Source: Devosia sp.
Lineage (GTDB): Bacteria > Pseudomonadota > Alphaproteobacteria > Rhizobiales > Devosiaceae
Reading direction: 5' to 3'
NCBI RefSeq assembly: GCF_014860165.1
Contig: NZ_JACZKG010000068.1
Coordinates: 1-61,894 of the forward strand
Length of the DNA stretch: 61,894 bases
Shown: one piece after another, positions 21,729 through 30,351 of the stretch
Layout: every line of letters begins with the position of its first letter
Numbering within the stretch: position 1 is the first letter of the stretch
The notes under the pieces: generated by a model
The model's database searches: none
What the model saw: only the letters and a program-made list of their open reading frames with translations
Told to the model about the DNA's origin: nothing
Position numbers and translations under genes: made by a program

Positions 21729-22271
21729 CTAATTCCAGTTCTGGCGCCGATGTTCCCAAGGCGACACCTTGCCATCCGCATCGGCATCAGCCGCTTCGTG
21801 ATGAGCCTGCGCAGCGCCGAGGAATTCTTCCTTGGAGACCTTGCCGTCGCCGTCGGGATCCATGCCGGCAAAGCGCTCTTCCTTGGCCTGCTGCATTGCC
21901 GCCTGACGGTCGGGATTGTAGCCCATCTGCGGCCCCATCCGGACGGTCATGTACTCCTCCACGGTCACGAACCCATCGTCGTCGGCGTCCATGGCGGTGA
22001 AGACCTCGTCGGCCGCCGAGGCGGCTTCCTCGGCGCTGATGACGCCGTCCTCGTTGACATCGACCATGGTGTAACGGCCACGGCCGGGCTGACCCATCAT
22101 GCCCTGGCCAAAACCGTAGCCGGGTCCCGTCATCATGCCTGGACCAAAGCCATAGCCGGGCATCGTGCCGTAACCTGGGCCGAAGCCATAGCCGACCTGC
22201 GCGAGAACCGGGGAGCCGGCTAGCGCCGACGCCACCAGGGCGGCGGTTCCGATTGCGAAGATGCGTCTCAT
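21729..22271 (-). CDS. Secreted EF-hand calcium-binding protein with Gly/Met-rich repeats
   Basis: A 180-residue exported protein. The signal peptide 'MRRIFAIGTAALVASALAGS' ends near residue 25. Next come GYGFGPGYGTMPGYGFGPGM-type repeats (about residues 27-65), then four EF-hand loops: DVNEDGVISAEE, DADDDGFVTVEE, DPDGDGKVSKEE and DADADGKVSPWE. Each has the expected acidic residues, so it should bind Ca2+ in the periplasm. AAGGAAG with a 7-nt gap decides the start. Confidence 0.88.
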   Translation of the reverse strand: MRRIFAIGTAALVASALAGSPVLAQVGYGFGPGYGTMPGYGFGPGMMTGPGYGFGQGMMGQPGRGRYTMVDVNEDGVISAEEAASAADEVFTAMDADDDGFVTVEEYMTVRMGPQMGYNPDRQAAMQQAKEERFAGMDPDGDGKVSKEEFLGAAQAHHEAADADADGKVSPWEHRRQNWN

Positions 22272-22628
22272 GTCTATCTTCCTTATGTTGATAGACACCT
22301 CTTGTAGGGGGCGGGAGCCAGGTAGGTGTTGATGCAGGTCAATTCACCGGCGGCGGCACTGCTCTCCTTCTCGACCGGCGAGAACTGCCATCCCGCAATC
22401 TTCAGCGGGCCGCCAGCTTTCAGGGAATCGAAAAGCGACCTGAATGGCTGAAATGGGGTCGAAGCAGCCGCTCCGCAGACGGCACCATTGCGCCCACCCG
22501 CCAGCCCGCCCAGCGGGTCGCTGTCACCTATTCCGCCGAATAGCCACGATCGACAGCATTGCGGCCACCGCGATCGTCGCCCGCTGCGGTCCGGCGCTAC
22601 GCTGTCCACCCCGGCCCCAAGTCCGCGG
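22272..22628. other. Intergenic region, weak open frame only
   Basis: These 357 bp separate the EF-hand gene from the lipoprotein gene. A minus-strand frame (22283-22609) contains 'FQPFRSLFDSLKAGGPLKIA' but has no ribosome-binding site and no recognisable domain, so I leave it uncalled. It could be a decayed gene. Confidence 0.3.
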
Positions 22629-23441
22629 TTACTTCGGCAGCACGATTTCAGTGTCGCCCAGGTGCTGAAAGCGTGACGGTATCACGACCCCGCCGCCATT
22701 GTAGCCGGCGCCGGGGCTGGCGCAGAAGTCGCGGCGATTGGCCCGGTCCACATAGACCGACATGCGCCGCAGCGCCTCGTCCACCGCCAGCGACTGCTCG
22801 TGAGGAGTTTCCACCAGCAGGTTGTCGAGCGCGTAGCCGTAACTCGAATGGCGGTAATTGAGCGCCCGCACGAACCAGTCGATGAAGGCATCGTTCTCGT
22901 ATCGCCGCGCGGCGACTTCCTCGCCGATCCGGGGCGCCAGGTCGTGACCGAGCGTGCCATAGGCAATGGCGCGCTGCCGGTCGATTTCGATCACCTTGCA
23001 GATGACAGCGAAGGTAGTGGGCAGGGTGTCGATATCGGCCGTGATGTGACGCCCGACGGTCGAGTAGCGGGTGCGCGAGGACGCGTATTCGGTCCGGCTC
23101 AGCCACTGGTAGTAGCGCTCGATGGTGAAGCTCTCGTCGCGCGGACGGACGATGCGGGTGCGCTGCAGTTCTACCGCGCTGTCGAATTGCCAATCCTTGG
23201 CATGGGCCGCGACGAGGAAACGCCAGACGCGATCATGCATCTCGTTTTCCTGGTCGGTCTTGTTGAAGCTCGAAACCGGCTCGCCACGGTTGGCAGCAAT
23301 GAAGTCGCCGGCCGCCGGCATAGCCGTATCATGCGTCCAGCTTGGTGCGGCGCGGCCGAAATCGCCCACCGGGCGCGCCACGCAGCCGGCCAGCATGGCG
23401 GTCAGGGCCAGGGCCCCGGCCAGGCCAACAAACTTATCCAC
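22629..23441 (-). CDS. Putative lipoprotein, hypothetical
   Basis: A roughly 270-residue protein with a lipoprotein signal: hydrophobic 'FVGLAGALALTAMLAGC' with lipobox LAGC near residue 20. The mature part is helical ('ENEMHDRVWRFLVAAHAKDW', 'ESFTIERYYQWLSRTEY', 'RRYENDAFIDWFVRALNYRHSSYGYALDNLLVETPHEQS'), with no domain I know. A GTG start at 23441 gives a normal signal peptide; the frame is open further upstream. It overlaps the previous gene's 3' end by 8 bp. Likely envelope located. Confidence 0.75.
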   Translation of the reverse strand: MDKFVGLAGALALTAMLAGCVARPVGDFGRAAPSWTHDTAMPAAGDFIAANRGEPVSSFNKTDQENEMHDRVWRFLVAAHAKDWQFDSAVELQRTRIVRPRDESFTIERYYQWLSRTEYASSRTRYSTVGRHITADIDTLPTTFAVICKVIEIDRQRAIAYGTLGHDLAPRIGEEVAARRYENDAFIDWFVRALNYRHSSYGYALDNLLVETPHEQSLAVDEALRRMSVYVDRANRRDFCASPGAGYNGGGVVIPSRFQHLGDTEIVLPK

Positions 23442-23697
23442 GCTTGCGCTTTGGCCGCGTAGGATCGAGCCTGGTATTTGGCGGCTGCGACGTCCCGCGC
23501 TCATAACGCACCCCGGTAAAAATCAGTATCTGGGCGTCGCCGGGCTTCGTCACTCTTGAGGTGACGGCTTTTCGCCGCTGATCGAATTTGACGAGCTTTC
23601 CCAAGCTGTCCTCCAGTTGCTCGCTCCCCCATTCCCATTGGAGGCCACGGTTCGCGTTGCAAATCGGTGGTGTGACGCCCTCGCACCCCTTGCTCAT
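23434..23697 (-). CDS. Small conserved-looking protein with FTGVRYER motif
   Basis: An 87-residue soluble protein with 'ANRGLQWEWGSEQLEDSL' near the middle and 'ILIFTGVRYERG' followed by a basic PKRKRG tail. I believe the FTGVRYER segment recurs in small Rhizobiales proteins but cannot name a family. It overlaps the lipoprotein gene start, suggesting coupling. Existence is moderately supported. Confidence 0.58.
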   Translation of the reverse strand: MSKGCEGVTPPICNANRGLQWEWGSEQLEDSLGKLVKFDQRRKAVTSRVTKPGDAQILIFTGVRYERGTSQPPNTRLDPTRPKRKRG

Positions 23698-23802
23698 GAC
23701 TGCATTAAGAGATCGTCAAGGTTAACAGTCTGCTAACGAATTGGCGGCAAGAGTGAATGCGCATCGAATGTGATGCGATTCCGAATAGACGGTTGCCCGG
23801 AC

Positions 23803-24951
23803 ATGCTTGGTTTTCAGCCTTACGAGACGTTTCAACTGCTCATTGAGACAGGCGGCGTCGACCGTACGAATACCCTGCTGATCGCGGCCTGCGATGCCTA
23901 TGCGCGGCGCGGCAAGCCGACCCCTCCCGAAATGGAACAGTTCGAAGCCCTGGCCGGGCGGCTCTTCCCTATTGCCGGACCGCAGGCCCGCGCCAAGGGC
24001 GCAGCCATTCTCGGGCGGGCCGAAATGCTCTCCCCTGCCCTTGAGCAGCTGGTGGTCGACAATATCGGCGAGGACCTCAACGGCTTCCTCGCTGGCGCGA
24101 CCGAACTCTCCGAGCCCACCATGCTCGAGATCATCGCTCGCTATGACGTGCCGGGCGCGGCCACCATCGCGGCGCGCGACGACCTCAGCAATGTCGTGCT
24201 GGCCAAGCTGTTCCAGATGAATTCGCGCAAGGTTTACCGGGCCCTGGCGTCCAACCTCGCCATCGTGCCGCGCGGCGCCTATCTCAGCGCCCTGGCCCGT
24301 TCGGCCCAGATGGACCACCTGGTCGCCGAGTCGCTGGCCAAGCGCAGCGACTTCGATGCCGCCCTGCTGGCCCCGGCCTTCTTTGACCTGTCCGATGTCG
24401 ATCGCGTCAAGGTCATCCAGGCCTTTGCCCATCGCGAGACGCCCAAGGCGCCGATCAGCAAGACCATCGAGCAACTCACTGTCGCCAATCAGGAACTGAC
24501 CAAGGCGCTGATGAAGCTGTTCTCCGAAAACCGCCGCCCCGAGGTCACGCGCCTGTTGTCCCAGATCACCGGGCTCGACGAAGTGCGCTGCGGGCAGATT
24601 GCGCATGATGTGACCGGCGCTTCGCTCTTTGTCATCCTGCGCGCCTTTGGGTGCTCGGCCTATGACGGGCTCAAGGTGCTGATCCATGCCACCAGCCATG
24701 ACAGCGAGCGCTCGCGGGCGCTGGCCGATTTTGCCACGCTGTTTGGCAATGTCTCTCCGGAATCAATGGCTTACCTGATGAGCGCCTGGCGCGGCGAGGT
24801 GAACCTGCTCGAGCTCAACAAGCCCGAATACAAGCCCTTCACCGAGACCAGCCGCCGTACGCCGAGCAACACGCTGGCTCCGGCGCACAACCCGGTGGTC
24901 GACCAGGCGATCGAAGCATTGGCGCGTATCGGCGCGCGGCGTGCCGGCTGA
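23803..24951 (+). CDS. DUF2336 domain protein
   Basis: A 382-residue all-helical cytoplasmic protein of the DUF2336 family, common in alphaproteobacteria. Repeated helical units appear, for example 'LVVDNIGEDLNGFLAGATELSEP', 'RDDLSNVVLAKLFQ', 'LVAESLAKRSDFDAAL', resembling HEAT-like repeats, then a C-terminal part 'GLDEVRCGQIAHDVTGASLFVILRAFG'. The Met at 23803 is preferred over an upstream ATG pair because it begins the conserved 'MLGFQPYETFQLL'. Function is unknown. Confidence 0.85.
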   Translation: MLGFQPYETFQLLIETGGVDRTNTLLIAACDAYARRGKPTPPEMEQFEALAGRLFPIAGPQARAKGAAILGRAEMLSPALEQLVVDNIGEDLNGFLAGATELSEPTMLEIIARYDVPGAATIAARDDLSNVVLAKLFQMNSRKVYRALASNLAIVPRGAYLSALARSAQMDHLVAESLAKRSDFDAALLAPAFFDLSDVDRVKVIQAFAHRETPKAPISKTIEQLTVANQELTKALMKLFSENRRPEVTRLLSQITGLDEVRCGQIAHDVTGASLFVILRAFGCSAYDGLKVLIHATSHDSERSRALADFATLFGNVSPESMAYLMSAWRGEVNLLELNKPEYKPFTETSRRTPSNTLAPAHNPVVDQAIEALARIGARRAG

Positions 24952-24991
24952 TTGCCGCAAGATTTCTTGAAGTTTGCTTGAAGCTTGCCTG

Positions 24992-25324
24992 CTAGATGAC
25001 TTCGATGCCGAGGTCATCGCCGCGCAGGTCGATGCTCAGGACCCACAGGTCGGGATCGAACTCGACTTCGCGGGCGATGCGGTCGGTGACCTTGGCCGGC
25101 TCGACATGATCAAAGCGGCGCTGGAAGACCAGGCTGGCATCGTCCTTGCGGCTGGCCATCGGGGCCGGCGTGAACAGCGAGCGCGTGCCATCGAGGTGAT
25201 CCACCTCGATGAACACCTGACCGGCAATGGGGTCGCCGCGCCGCGCCACCACGCACATGTGGCCCAGGTCGTTGTGGCGCCTGACGAAGACCCCGCACCA
25301 TAGATCGCTGCGAAGCGTGCTCAC
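24992..25324 (-). CDS. DUF1491 family protein
   Basis: A 110-residue protein with the DUF1491 pattern: 'LWCGVFVRRHNDLGHMCVVARRGDPIAGQVFIEV', 'LFTPAP' and 'EVEFDPDLWVLSID'. It starts at a GTG immediately after the stop of the peptidoglycan-binding gene (TAG followed by GTG), so it is the last of three coupled genes. The family has no known function. Confidence 0.88.
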   Translation of the reverse strand: MSTLRSDLWCGVFVRRHNDLGHMCVVARRGDPIAGQVFIEVDHLDGTRSLFTPAPMASRKDDASLVFQRRFDHVEPAKVTDRIAREVEFDPDLWVLSIDLRGDDLGIEVI

Positions 25325-26434
25325 CTAGATGGCGGCGCCAGCCTGGCGCAGCAGGTCGACGAGATCGGGCTTCACCTGGCCTGTCACTCGGTAGCTGTGA
25401 AAGTTCTCGAACTCCCGGATGGCCTTGGCGGTCGCATCGCCTGGATGGCCGTCGATCGAGCCGTGATAGAAGCCCAGGCTCGCCAGCCCCTGCTGGATGG
25501 TGCTGACCAGTTGCACATTGTTGGCCGGTGCCACCGTCGTCGCGGCCATGGGCTCGAGCGAGGCGACCTGCACCGGGGCCGGCATCTGCTGCGTCGAGGT
25601 CGGGGCCAGCGATAGGGCGGGAACGGGCTTCACGGCCGGTGCGGGCGGCGTGGTCCGGCCGCCATCGACGGCGGCCACAATGGAATCGATGGTCTGGGCG
25701 GCGGCATTGCCGATCGTGTCGACGGCTTCATCCACCGGCGACAATGTCGGCAAGCGCGCCACCACCCGATCGGGCTGCGGCGCCGGTTGCACGGCCGCCT
25801 GTGGCTGGGCGACAGGCTGCACCGCAACGGTCTGCTGGACGATCGGGGCCGGCTGGGCCACGGGCACCATGCCAGCTGCATCGGCCCGCAGGATCGCATC
25901 GATCACGTCGGGCGTCAGAGCGCCGGTCGGCTCGAGGCCATTGCGCTGCTCGAAGGCGCGAATCGCATTGGCGGTCATCGGGCCATAGAAGCCATCGACC
26001 GTGCCATTGAACAGGCCAAGCTCGGCCAGTTTCTTCTGCACGGCGAAGGCGTCGGTATTGCCGACTGGAGCCGTTGGAATTGCCGGCGGGACAGCGGCAA
26101 CACTACCTGTCGTTTCCTGCGTCACATCAGGCGGCGGGGCGACGAGGACGGCGCTCTGACGCTCCGGCGCCGGCATGGGCTGGGGCGCGACCTCGTGCTG
26201 CACCACTGCAACATCCATGGCCGGGGCGAAGAACGGCGACGGATGCCGCGCCGTCTGGAAATAGAGGGCATTGCTGGCGGCCAGTGCCGTCAGCGTGACC
26301 AGCGCCAGCATGCCAGTGGAAGCCAGCGGCGCCCGCATGTAGCGTGAGAATAGCCACAAGCCGGCGCGGCCCAGCGAGGCTGCGACGGCGCTACCCGCCA
26401 GCAGAGGCAGGCGCGAAAGGGTGGTTGCGGTCAT
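25325..26434 (-). CDS. Membrane-anchored protein with two peptidoglycan-binding domains
   Basis: A 369-residue protein. One transmembrane helix near residues 41-60 anchors it. Two PG_binding_1 domains follow: about residues 145-182 ('VQKKLAELGLFNGTVDGFYG' opening) and about 325-362 ('IQQGLASLGFYHGSIDGHPG' opening). The linker is Pro/Ala/Val-rich. The ATG overlaps the stop of the sensor kinase gene (ATGA), so the two are co-translated. A role in sensing or tethering to the cell wall next to the kinase is inferred. Confidence 0.87.
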   Translation of the reverse strand: MTATTLSRLPLLAGSAVAASLGRAGLWLFSRYMRAPLASTGMLALVTLTALAASNALYFQTARHPSPFFAPAMDVAVVQHEVAPQPMPAPERQSAVLVAPPPDVTQETTGSVAAVPPAIPTAPVGNTDAFAVQKKLAELGLFNGTVDGFYGPMTANAIRAFEQRNGLEPTGALTPDVIDAILRADAAGMVPVAQPAPIVQQTVAVQPVAQPQAAVQPAPQPDRVVARLPTLSPVDEAVDTIGNAAAQTIDSIVAAVDGGRTTPPAPAVKPVPALSLAPTSTQQMPAPVQVASLEPMAATTVAPANNVQLVSTIQQGLASLGFYHGSIDGHPGDATAKAIREFENFHSYRVTGQVKPDLVDLLRQAGAAI

Positions 26435-28242
26435 AGCGCTTTTCTTTTTTCGTCTTGCCATGAATGGATCTGAGCAGCGGCCGGTTCTTTGCGGAGTGGT
26501 GTGACCGAGGCAGTTTCCTCGGTCTTTGTTGCCGGACCGTTTATGGGCAGCAAAACAGTGACGGTTGTCCCCGCCCCAATTTCGGACATCGCCCGTAGCG
26601 TGCCCTGGTGCAGATCGACAAGACCCTTGACGATGGAGAGGCCGAGCCCCGTGCCCTCGTAGCGGCGCGACAGTCCGTCCTGCACCTGGAAGAAAGGCTC
26701 GCCGATTCGGGTCAGCGCCTCGGGCGCCATGCCGACGCCCTGGTCGCTGATCGACAGGTTGAGGCTCTGGCCCTGGCGCTTGAGGCTGACCGTCACCCGC
26801 CCGCCCGGATGGCTGAACTTGATGGCATTCGACAGCAGGTTGAGCAGGATCTGCCGGCAGGCACGTTCATCGGCGACCAGCAGGGGCAGATGGGGAGCAA
26901 TTTCAGTGACCACCGTGACCTGCTGCTTGCTCGCCATGGCCTCCACCATGCCCAGGCAGGGCTCGATCATATCTTCGGCCACGAAGGGTTCGGTCTGCAA
27001 TTCGAACTTGCCGGCCTCGAGCCTGGACATGTCGAGCAGCATGCGCACCACTTCGAGCAGATGCTTGCCGCTCTGGTGGATGAGGCCGGCATATTCGCGG
27101 TGCGTAGTCGACAGCTCGCCGCCAATGCCTGACGTCATCATTTCGGAGAAGCCGACCACGGCGTTGAGCGGTGTGCGCAGCTCGTGGCCGATGGTGGCGA
27201 GGAAGCGCGACTTGGCGGCCGAGGCTTCTTCGGCGGCGCGACGCGCCTCTGCCATGGCGATCTCGTTGTCCTTGCGGCTGGTGATGTCGCGGAACAGCGC
27301 CACCACTTCATGGCGCAGGCCGGCGGTCTCGGCGTCGAGCACCGGGGAAAGACTGACTTCCACCCAGATGAAGCGCGGGACACTGGTTGCCGAATGCGGA
27401 TCGTCCTGGCGCATGCGCACTTCGATGGTGCGCGACTTGCCGCCCTGGTTGGCGTCGGCGAAGGCGGTCAGGTAGGCCGGGCGATCCAGCACATGCAGCC
27501 GCTCGCCCAGACCACCACCCGACAGTTCATAGCGGCGGCAGCCAAACAATTGCTCGGACGAATAGGAGGCCAGCAGGATTTCGCCGTCGCTGGAGAAGCG
27601 GATGACGCCATCCTGCACGTGTTCGATGAGGTGACGATAGGCGGTGACCTGCGCCTTGTCGTGGACTTCGTAGGCGGTGTTGATGCGGTTGGCCGTGTGC
27701 GCCACCACGCAGACGCTGACCACGAAGGCGGCGAAGGCCGTGGCCATCAACGCGGCCGCGCCGACAGGAATTGCAGGGATCGAAACGGCTGTCGCGAGGC
27801 CCGCAATCGCCAGCAAGCCGGCGAGCAGTAGCCAGCTCTGGCGCCGCAATTCCCGGCGGCCAACAAGCGATGCCATGATCGGCGCCATGGCGGCGATGGC
27901 GAGCCCTGTGTCGCCAAGCCGACTATCGGCCAGCGTCAAAAGACAGCCGAGAATCAGCAGGACATAGACCTGCCCGGCCGCCGCGGCTTCGAACAGCTTG
28001 CGCTGATGCAGCGACAGGGTGGTCATGCCGCCAGCCAGACCCAGGGCGGCGACGGCAAAGGGGAAGGCCGTGCCTGTCACCAGGCCGTATACCGCGAACG
28101 GCATGGCCAGGGCACTGAGCAGGATGAGGATGCGGGCATTGTTGGCGAGCGTCTTGCGGCGCAGCATTTCCGGGCGGTGGCCGGTGCCGGCAACGGCCAG
28201 GGACATCTCTTTGCTTGCGCCAAAAGAGAACAGCCTACGCAT
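26431..28242 (-). CDS. PAS sensor histidine kinase, PleC/PdhS-like
   Basis: A 603-residue membrane kinase. About five to six hydrophobic helices fill residues 35-185. A PAS domain follows (about 205-330, 'DGVIRFSSDGEILLASYSSE'). Phosphoacceptor H box 'FLATIGHELRTPLNAVVGFSEMM' is near residue 350; catalytic boxes are N 'QILLNLLSNAIKFS', G1 'SISDQGVGMAP', F 'PFFQVQDGLSRRYEG' and G2 'GTGLGLSIVKGL'. No receiver domain. The H-box resembles PleC/DivJ-type cell-cycle kinases. The start may be an ATG 12 codons downstream. It leads the coupled peptidoglycan-binding and DUF1491 genes. Confidence 0.9.
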   Translation of the reverse strand: MRRLFSFGASKEMSLAVAGTGHRPEMLRRKTLANNARILILLSALAMPFAVYGLVTGTAFPFAVAALGLAGGMTTLSLHQRKLFEAAAAGQVYVLLILGCLLTLADSRLGDTGLAIAAMAPIMASLVGRRELRRQSWLLLAGLLAIAGLATAVSIPAIPVGAAALMATAFAAFVVSVCVVAHTANRINTAYEVHDKAQVTAYRHLIEHVQDGVIRFSSDGEILLASYSSEQLFGCRRYELSGGGLGERLHVLDRPAYLTAFADANQGGKSRTIEVRMRQDDPHSATSVPRFIWVEVSLSPVLDAETAGLRHEVVALFRDITSRKDNEIAMAEARRAAEEASAAKSRFLATIGHELRTPLNAVVGFSEMMTSGIGGELSTTHREYAGLIHQSGKHLLEVVRMLLDMSRLEAGKFELQTEPFVAEDMIEPCLGMVEAMASKQQVTVVTEIAPHLPLLVADERACRQILLNLLSNAIKFSHPGGRVTVSLKRQGQSLNLSISDQGVGMAPEALTRIGEPFFQVQDGLSRRYEGTGLGLSIVKGLVDLHQGTLRAMSEIGAGTTVTVLLPINGPATKTEETASVTPLRKEPAAAQIHSWQDEKRKAL

Positions 28243-28582
28243 TACGCATTACTCACTATCACGACGCCAGCAGTCATAGATGCCAGGGAAGACACGGGGT
28301 TATCCCGGGAGCACCATTCGCGCCTGAATGGCTTCAGGTCTTGTTGCCCTCACCCTGGGTCCAAGAGTTGAAGGCGAGCTTAAATCCCATCGCTGGCAGA
28401 GCCTTAAGGGTAAGCTGGGCTGGCCTTTCTCGGGTTAGCGTAAACAAGGTGTTGCCCTGCCGAAGACCGGTTCGGGCATTTGTCTCAAATTTTACAGAAA
28501 TGTCCCAGCCGCGCTTAAGGGGGCCAGCCTAGTCTGGGCAAATGCAGGTCGACAGGCATCTGCAAAGGTCTTGGAAGAAGCT
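28243..28582. other. Divergent intergenic region
   Basis: These 340 bp separate the divergently transcribed kinase and a small membrane gene. Short direct repeats (ACGCATTACGCATTACTC, 28239-28256) lie next to the kinase start. I see no gene and no secure promoter. Confidence 0.35.
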
Positions 28583-28876
28583 ATGTTTCTGGTCGTTCGC
28601 TCCGTTTTCTGGCTGACAGTCGCCTATATGGTGATCAAGCCCGGCGTCGACATCGCCGATGCCCAGCGGCTTTCGAGCGAAGCGATGGCGGCTGGCCAGC
28701 AGGTCATTTCCGAACAGATCCAGGCTATCGAATGCGACAGTTTTCAATGCGTAGGCGGCAAGGCTGTCATTGCCGCCGCGCTCCAGTCTTCCCCGCCCGT
28801 CGGCACACCCATGCATGAGTCACCGACGATTGTTTCGGCCCCGATCCCCCGACCTCGGCCGGACTGGGCGGGATAG
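28583..28876 (+). CDS. Small membrane-anchored hypothetical protein
   Basis: A 97-residue protein beginning MFLVVRSVFWLTVAYMVIKP, whose first 20 residues form a membrane helix. Two cysteines ('ECDSFQC', about 48-54) and a Pro-rich C-terminal tail follow. GGAAGAA before the chosen ATG serves as ribosome-binding site. I recognise the general pattern from other Hyphomicrobiales but not a named family. Confidence 0.65.
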   Translation: MFLVVRSVFWLTVAYMVIKPGVDIADAQRLSSEAMAAGQQVISEQIQAIECDSFQCVGGKAVIAAALQSSPPVGTPMHESPTIVSAPIPRPRPDWAG

Positions 28877-29198
28877 CGGAGGCCCACCCCGGGCCCCGAA
28901 CCAGACCCCAGGGACCGCGTCACTTCCCCAAGCGACGCACTCCAGCGATCCCTGGCCCTAGCCGCAGGCACGCTGCCCCGTGCTTGCGGCTTTTTCTTTC
29001 GATCGACCCGCGCCTTGCTATCGACACGATAAGCGCCTACATACTCGCCATACGTTTGAGCTACATGGCTATCTGATCCCCGGTTTACCGGTCTTCGTTA
29101 CCCCCTGTTTTTGAGAGCGTTTAGGCCTGCCCGGCATGTTGCCAGGCAGCAATGATGCTTTCCGGCTTTTGCTGGGGCACGATACGAAAGATACCGCC
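28877..29198. promoter_or_regulatory. Cold-shock gene leader region
   Basis: This 322-bp gap has no gene. The part near the cold-shock gene (about 29040-29198) is relatively AT-rich and probably carries its promoter and a long 5' untranslated region, as is common for csp genes. A hairpin-like CCGGTTTACCGG lies at 29079-29090. I cannot define promoter boxes securely. Confidence 0.4.
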
Positions 29199-29408
29199 AT
29201 GATCACCGGCACCGTAAAATTCTTCAATTCCACCAAGGGCTTCGGCTTCATCTCGCCCGAAGACGGCAGCAAGGACGCTTTCGTCCATGTGTCGGCTGTC
29301 GAGCGTTCGGGCCTGCAGGGCCTGTATGAAGGCGACAAGGTTACCTATGAGCTCGAGACCGGCCGTGACGGCAAGGCCTCGGCTGCGAACCTGACGCTCG
29401 TCAAGTAA
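29199..29408 (+). CDS. Cold-shock family nucleic-acid-binding protein
   Basis: A 69-residue CspA-type RNA chaperone. RNP1 is 'KGFGFISP' (about 13-20) and RNP2 is 'AFVHVSAVE' (about 27-35), with the usual 'MITGTVKFFN' opening and a closing '..ASAANLTLVK'. The start gives the normal family length; a longer frame upstream is non-conserved. A strong hairpin follows the stop. Confidence 0.95.
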   Translation: MITGTVKFFNSTKGFGFISPEDGSKDAFVHVSAVERSGLQGLYEGDKVTYELETGRDGKASAANLTLVK

Positions 29409-29416
29409 AGACCTGT

Positions 29417-29442
29417 GCCGGGCCCGCTTCGGCGGGCTCGGC
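29417..29442 (+). terminator. UUCG hairpin after the cold-shock gene
   Basis: An 11-bp stem (29417-29427 with 29432-29442, one G-U pair) is closed by a UUCG tetraloop. No T-run follows, so it may act as a 3' stabiliser or a Rho-assisted terminator rather than a classic intrinsic terminator. Confidence 0.65.
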
Positions 29443-29512
29443 CACCGCTTCGCGCCGTTGGCGGAAGCATAGACAAGGCCCCGTGGCACAGCCCGGGCCA
29501 TCAGAGACATCA

Positions 29513-29854
29513 ATGACATTTCCAGACTTCAACGCTCGCGCCGAGCTTTATCTCGGCAGCGACCGTAATACTGCAATCGCGCAGGGCGCGCGCCGCTTTG
29601 CCAGCGCCGCCCAAGCCATCCGTTTCGCCTTCGAAGAAGCGGCCCCCGTCAGCCTCCATGGCGCCATGCTCAAGGTCGACGACGCCACCTATGCGGGCGA
29701 CGACCTCGCCGCGCTCTATCGCAGCGCCGCCTTCCCACTGCCACGCCGGCAGGACATCAAGCGCGCCCGGGCACGCCGCGCCGCCCACCGCCACAACTGG
29801 TCGCCTGCACAGGCCCACACTGCGCCGGTCCGGCAACACGCGGCCATGGCCTGA
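29513..29854 (+). CDS. Small hypothetical protein
   Basis: A 113-residue protein beginning MTFPDFNARAELYLG. The first 80 residues look structured ('RRFASAAQAIRFAFEEAAP', 'AMLKVDDATYAGDDLAALY'); the C-terminal 30 are basic and low-complexity (KRARARRAAHRH). No family is recognised. It lies downstream of the cold-shock gene on the same strand. Confidence 0.65.
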   Translation: MTFPDFNARAELYLGSDRNTAIAQGARRFASAAQAIRFAFEEAAPVSLHGAMLKVDDATYAGDDLAALYRSAAFPLPRRQDIKRARARRAAHRHNWSPAQAHTAPVRQHAAMA

Positions 29855-29924
29855 CGGTCAACGACCGGAGCGGCGGACAATGCCGCTCTGGTAATGGCGT
29901 CGTGCTTTGACTAGATAGTCGGGC

Positions 29925-30350
29925 ATGAACGAGCCCCAAGCCTTCCAGGACATTGCCGAAAACCTCTCCTTTCTCGACGATTGGGAAGACCGGCTGAACT
30001 ACCTCATCGAGCTCGGACAGGCCCTGCCTGACATGCCGGAGGTCGACAAGACCGCCGAGAACAAGGTCAAGGGCTGCGTGTCCAATGTCTGGCTGGTGTC
30101 CAGCGCGGACCGCTCCAGCGGCGCGGCTGTCATGAGCTTCCGGGGCCAGTCCGACGCCATCATCACCAAGGGCCTGGTGGCCGTGCTGCTGGCGCTCTAT
30201 TCGGGCCGGCCGGCGTCCGAGATTGCCGAGACCGACGCTATCGCCTGGTTTAAGGAGATCGGCCTGAGCGAGCATCTGGGCATGCAGCGCTCCAACGGTC
30301 TGGTGGCGATGGTCAACCGCATTCGCTCCGAAGCCAAGGCGCTGAGCTGA
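29925..30350 (+). CDS. SufE family sulfur acceptor for Fe-S cluster assembly
   Basis: A 141-residue SufE-like protein that takes persulfide sulfur from a cysteine desulfurase and passes it to the Suf scaffold. The acceptor Cys is in 'VKGCVSNVWL' (about residue 51), within the conserved context '...KTAENKVKGC'. 'SDAIITKGLVAVLLALYSG' and 'LGMQRSNGLVAM' complete the family signature. It stands alone here, not in a suf operon, as is frequent in alphaproteobacteria. Confidence 0.93.
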   Translation: MNEPQAFQDIAENLSFLDDWEDRLNYLIELGQALPDMPEVDKTAENKVKGCVSNVWLVSSADRSSGAAVMSFRGQSDAIITKGLVAVLLALYSGRPASEIAETDAIAWFKEIGLSEHLGMQRSNGLVAMVNRIRSEAKALS

Positions 30351-30351
30351 G

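Noticed and set aside
22283..22609. A 108-codon minus-strand frame between the EF-hand and lipoprotein genes
   Set aside because: No ribosome-binding site, no domain and uneven composition; kept only as a possible remnant in the gap description.
29079..29090. CCGGTTTACCGG as an operator for the cold-shock gene
   Set aside because: It is only a short palindrome with no second copy and no adjacent regulator gene.
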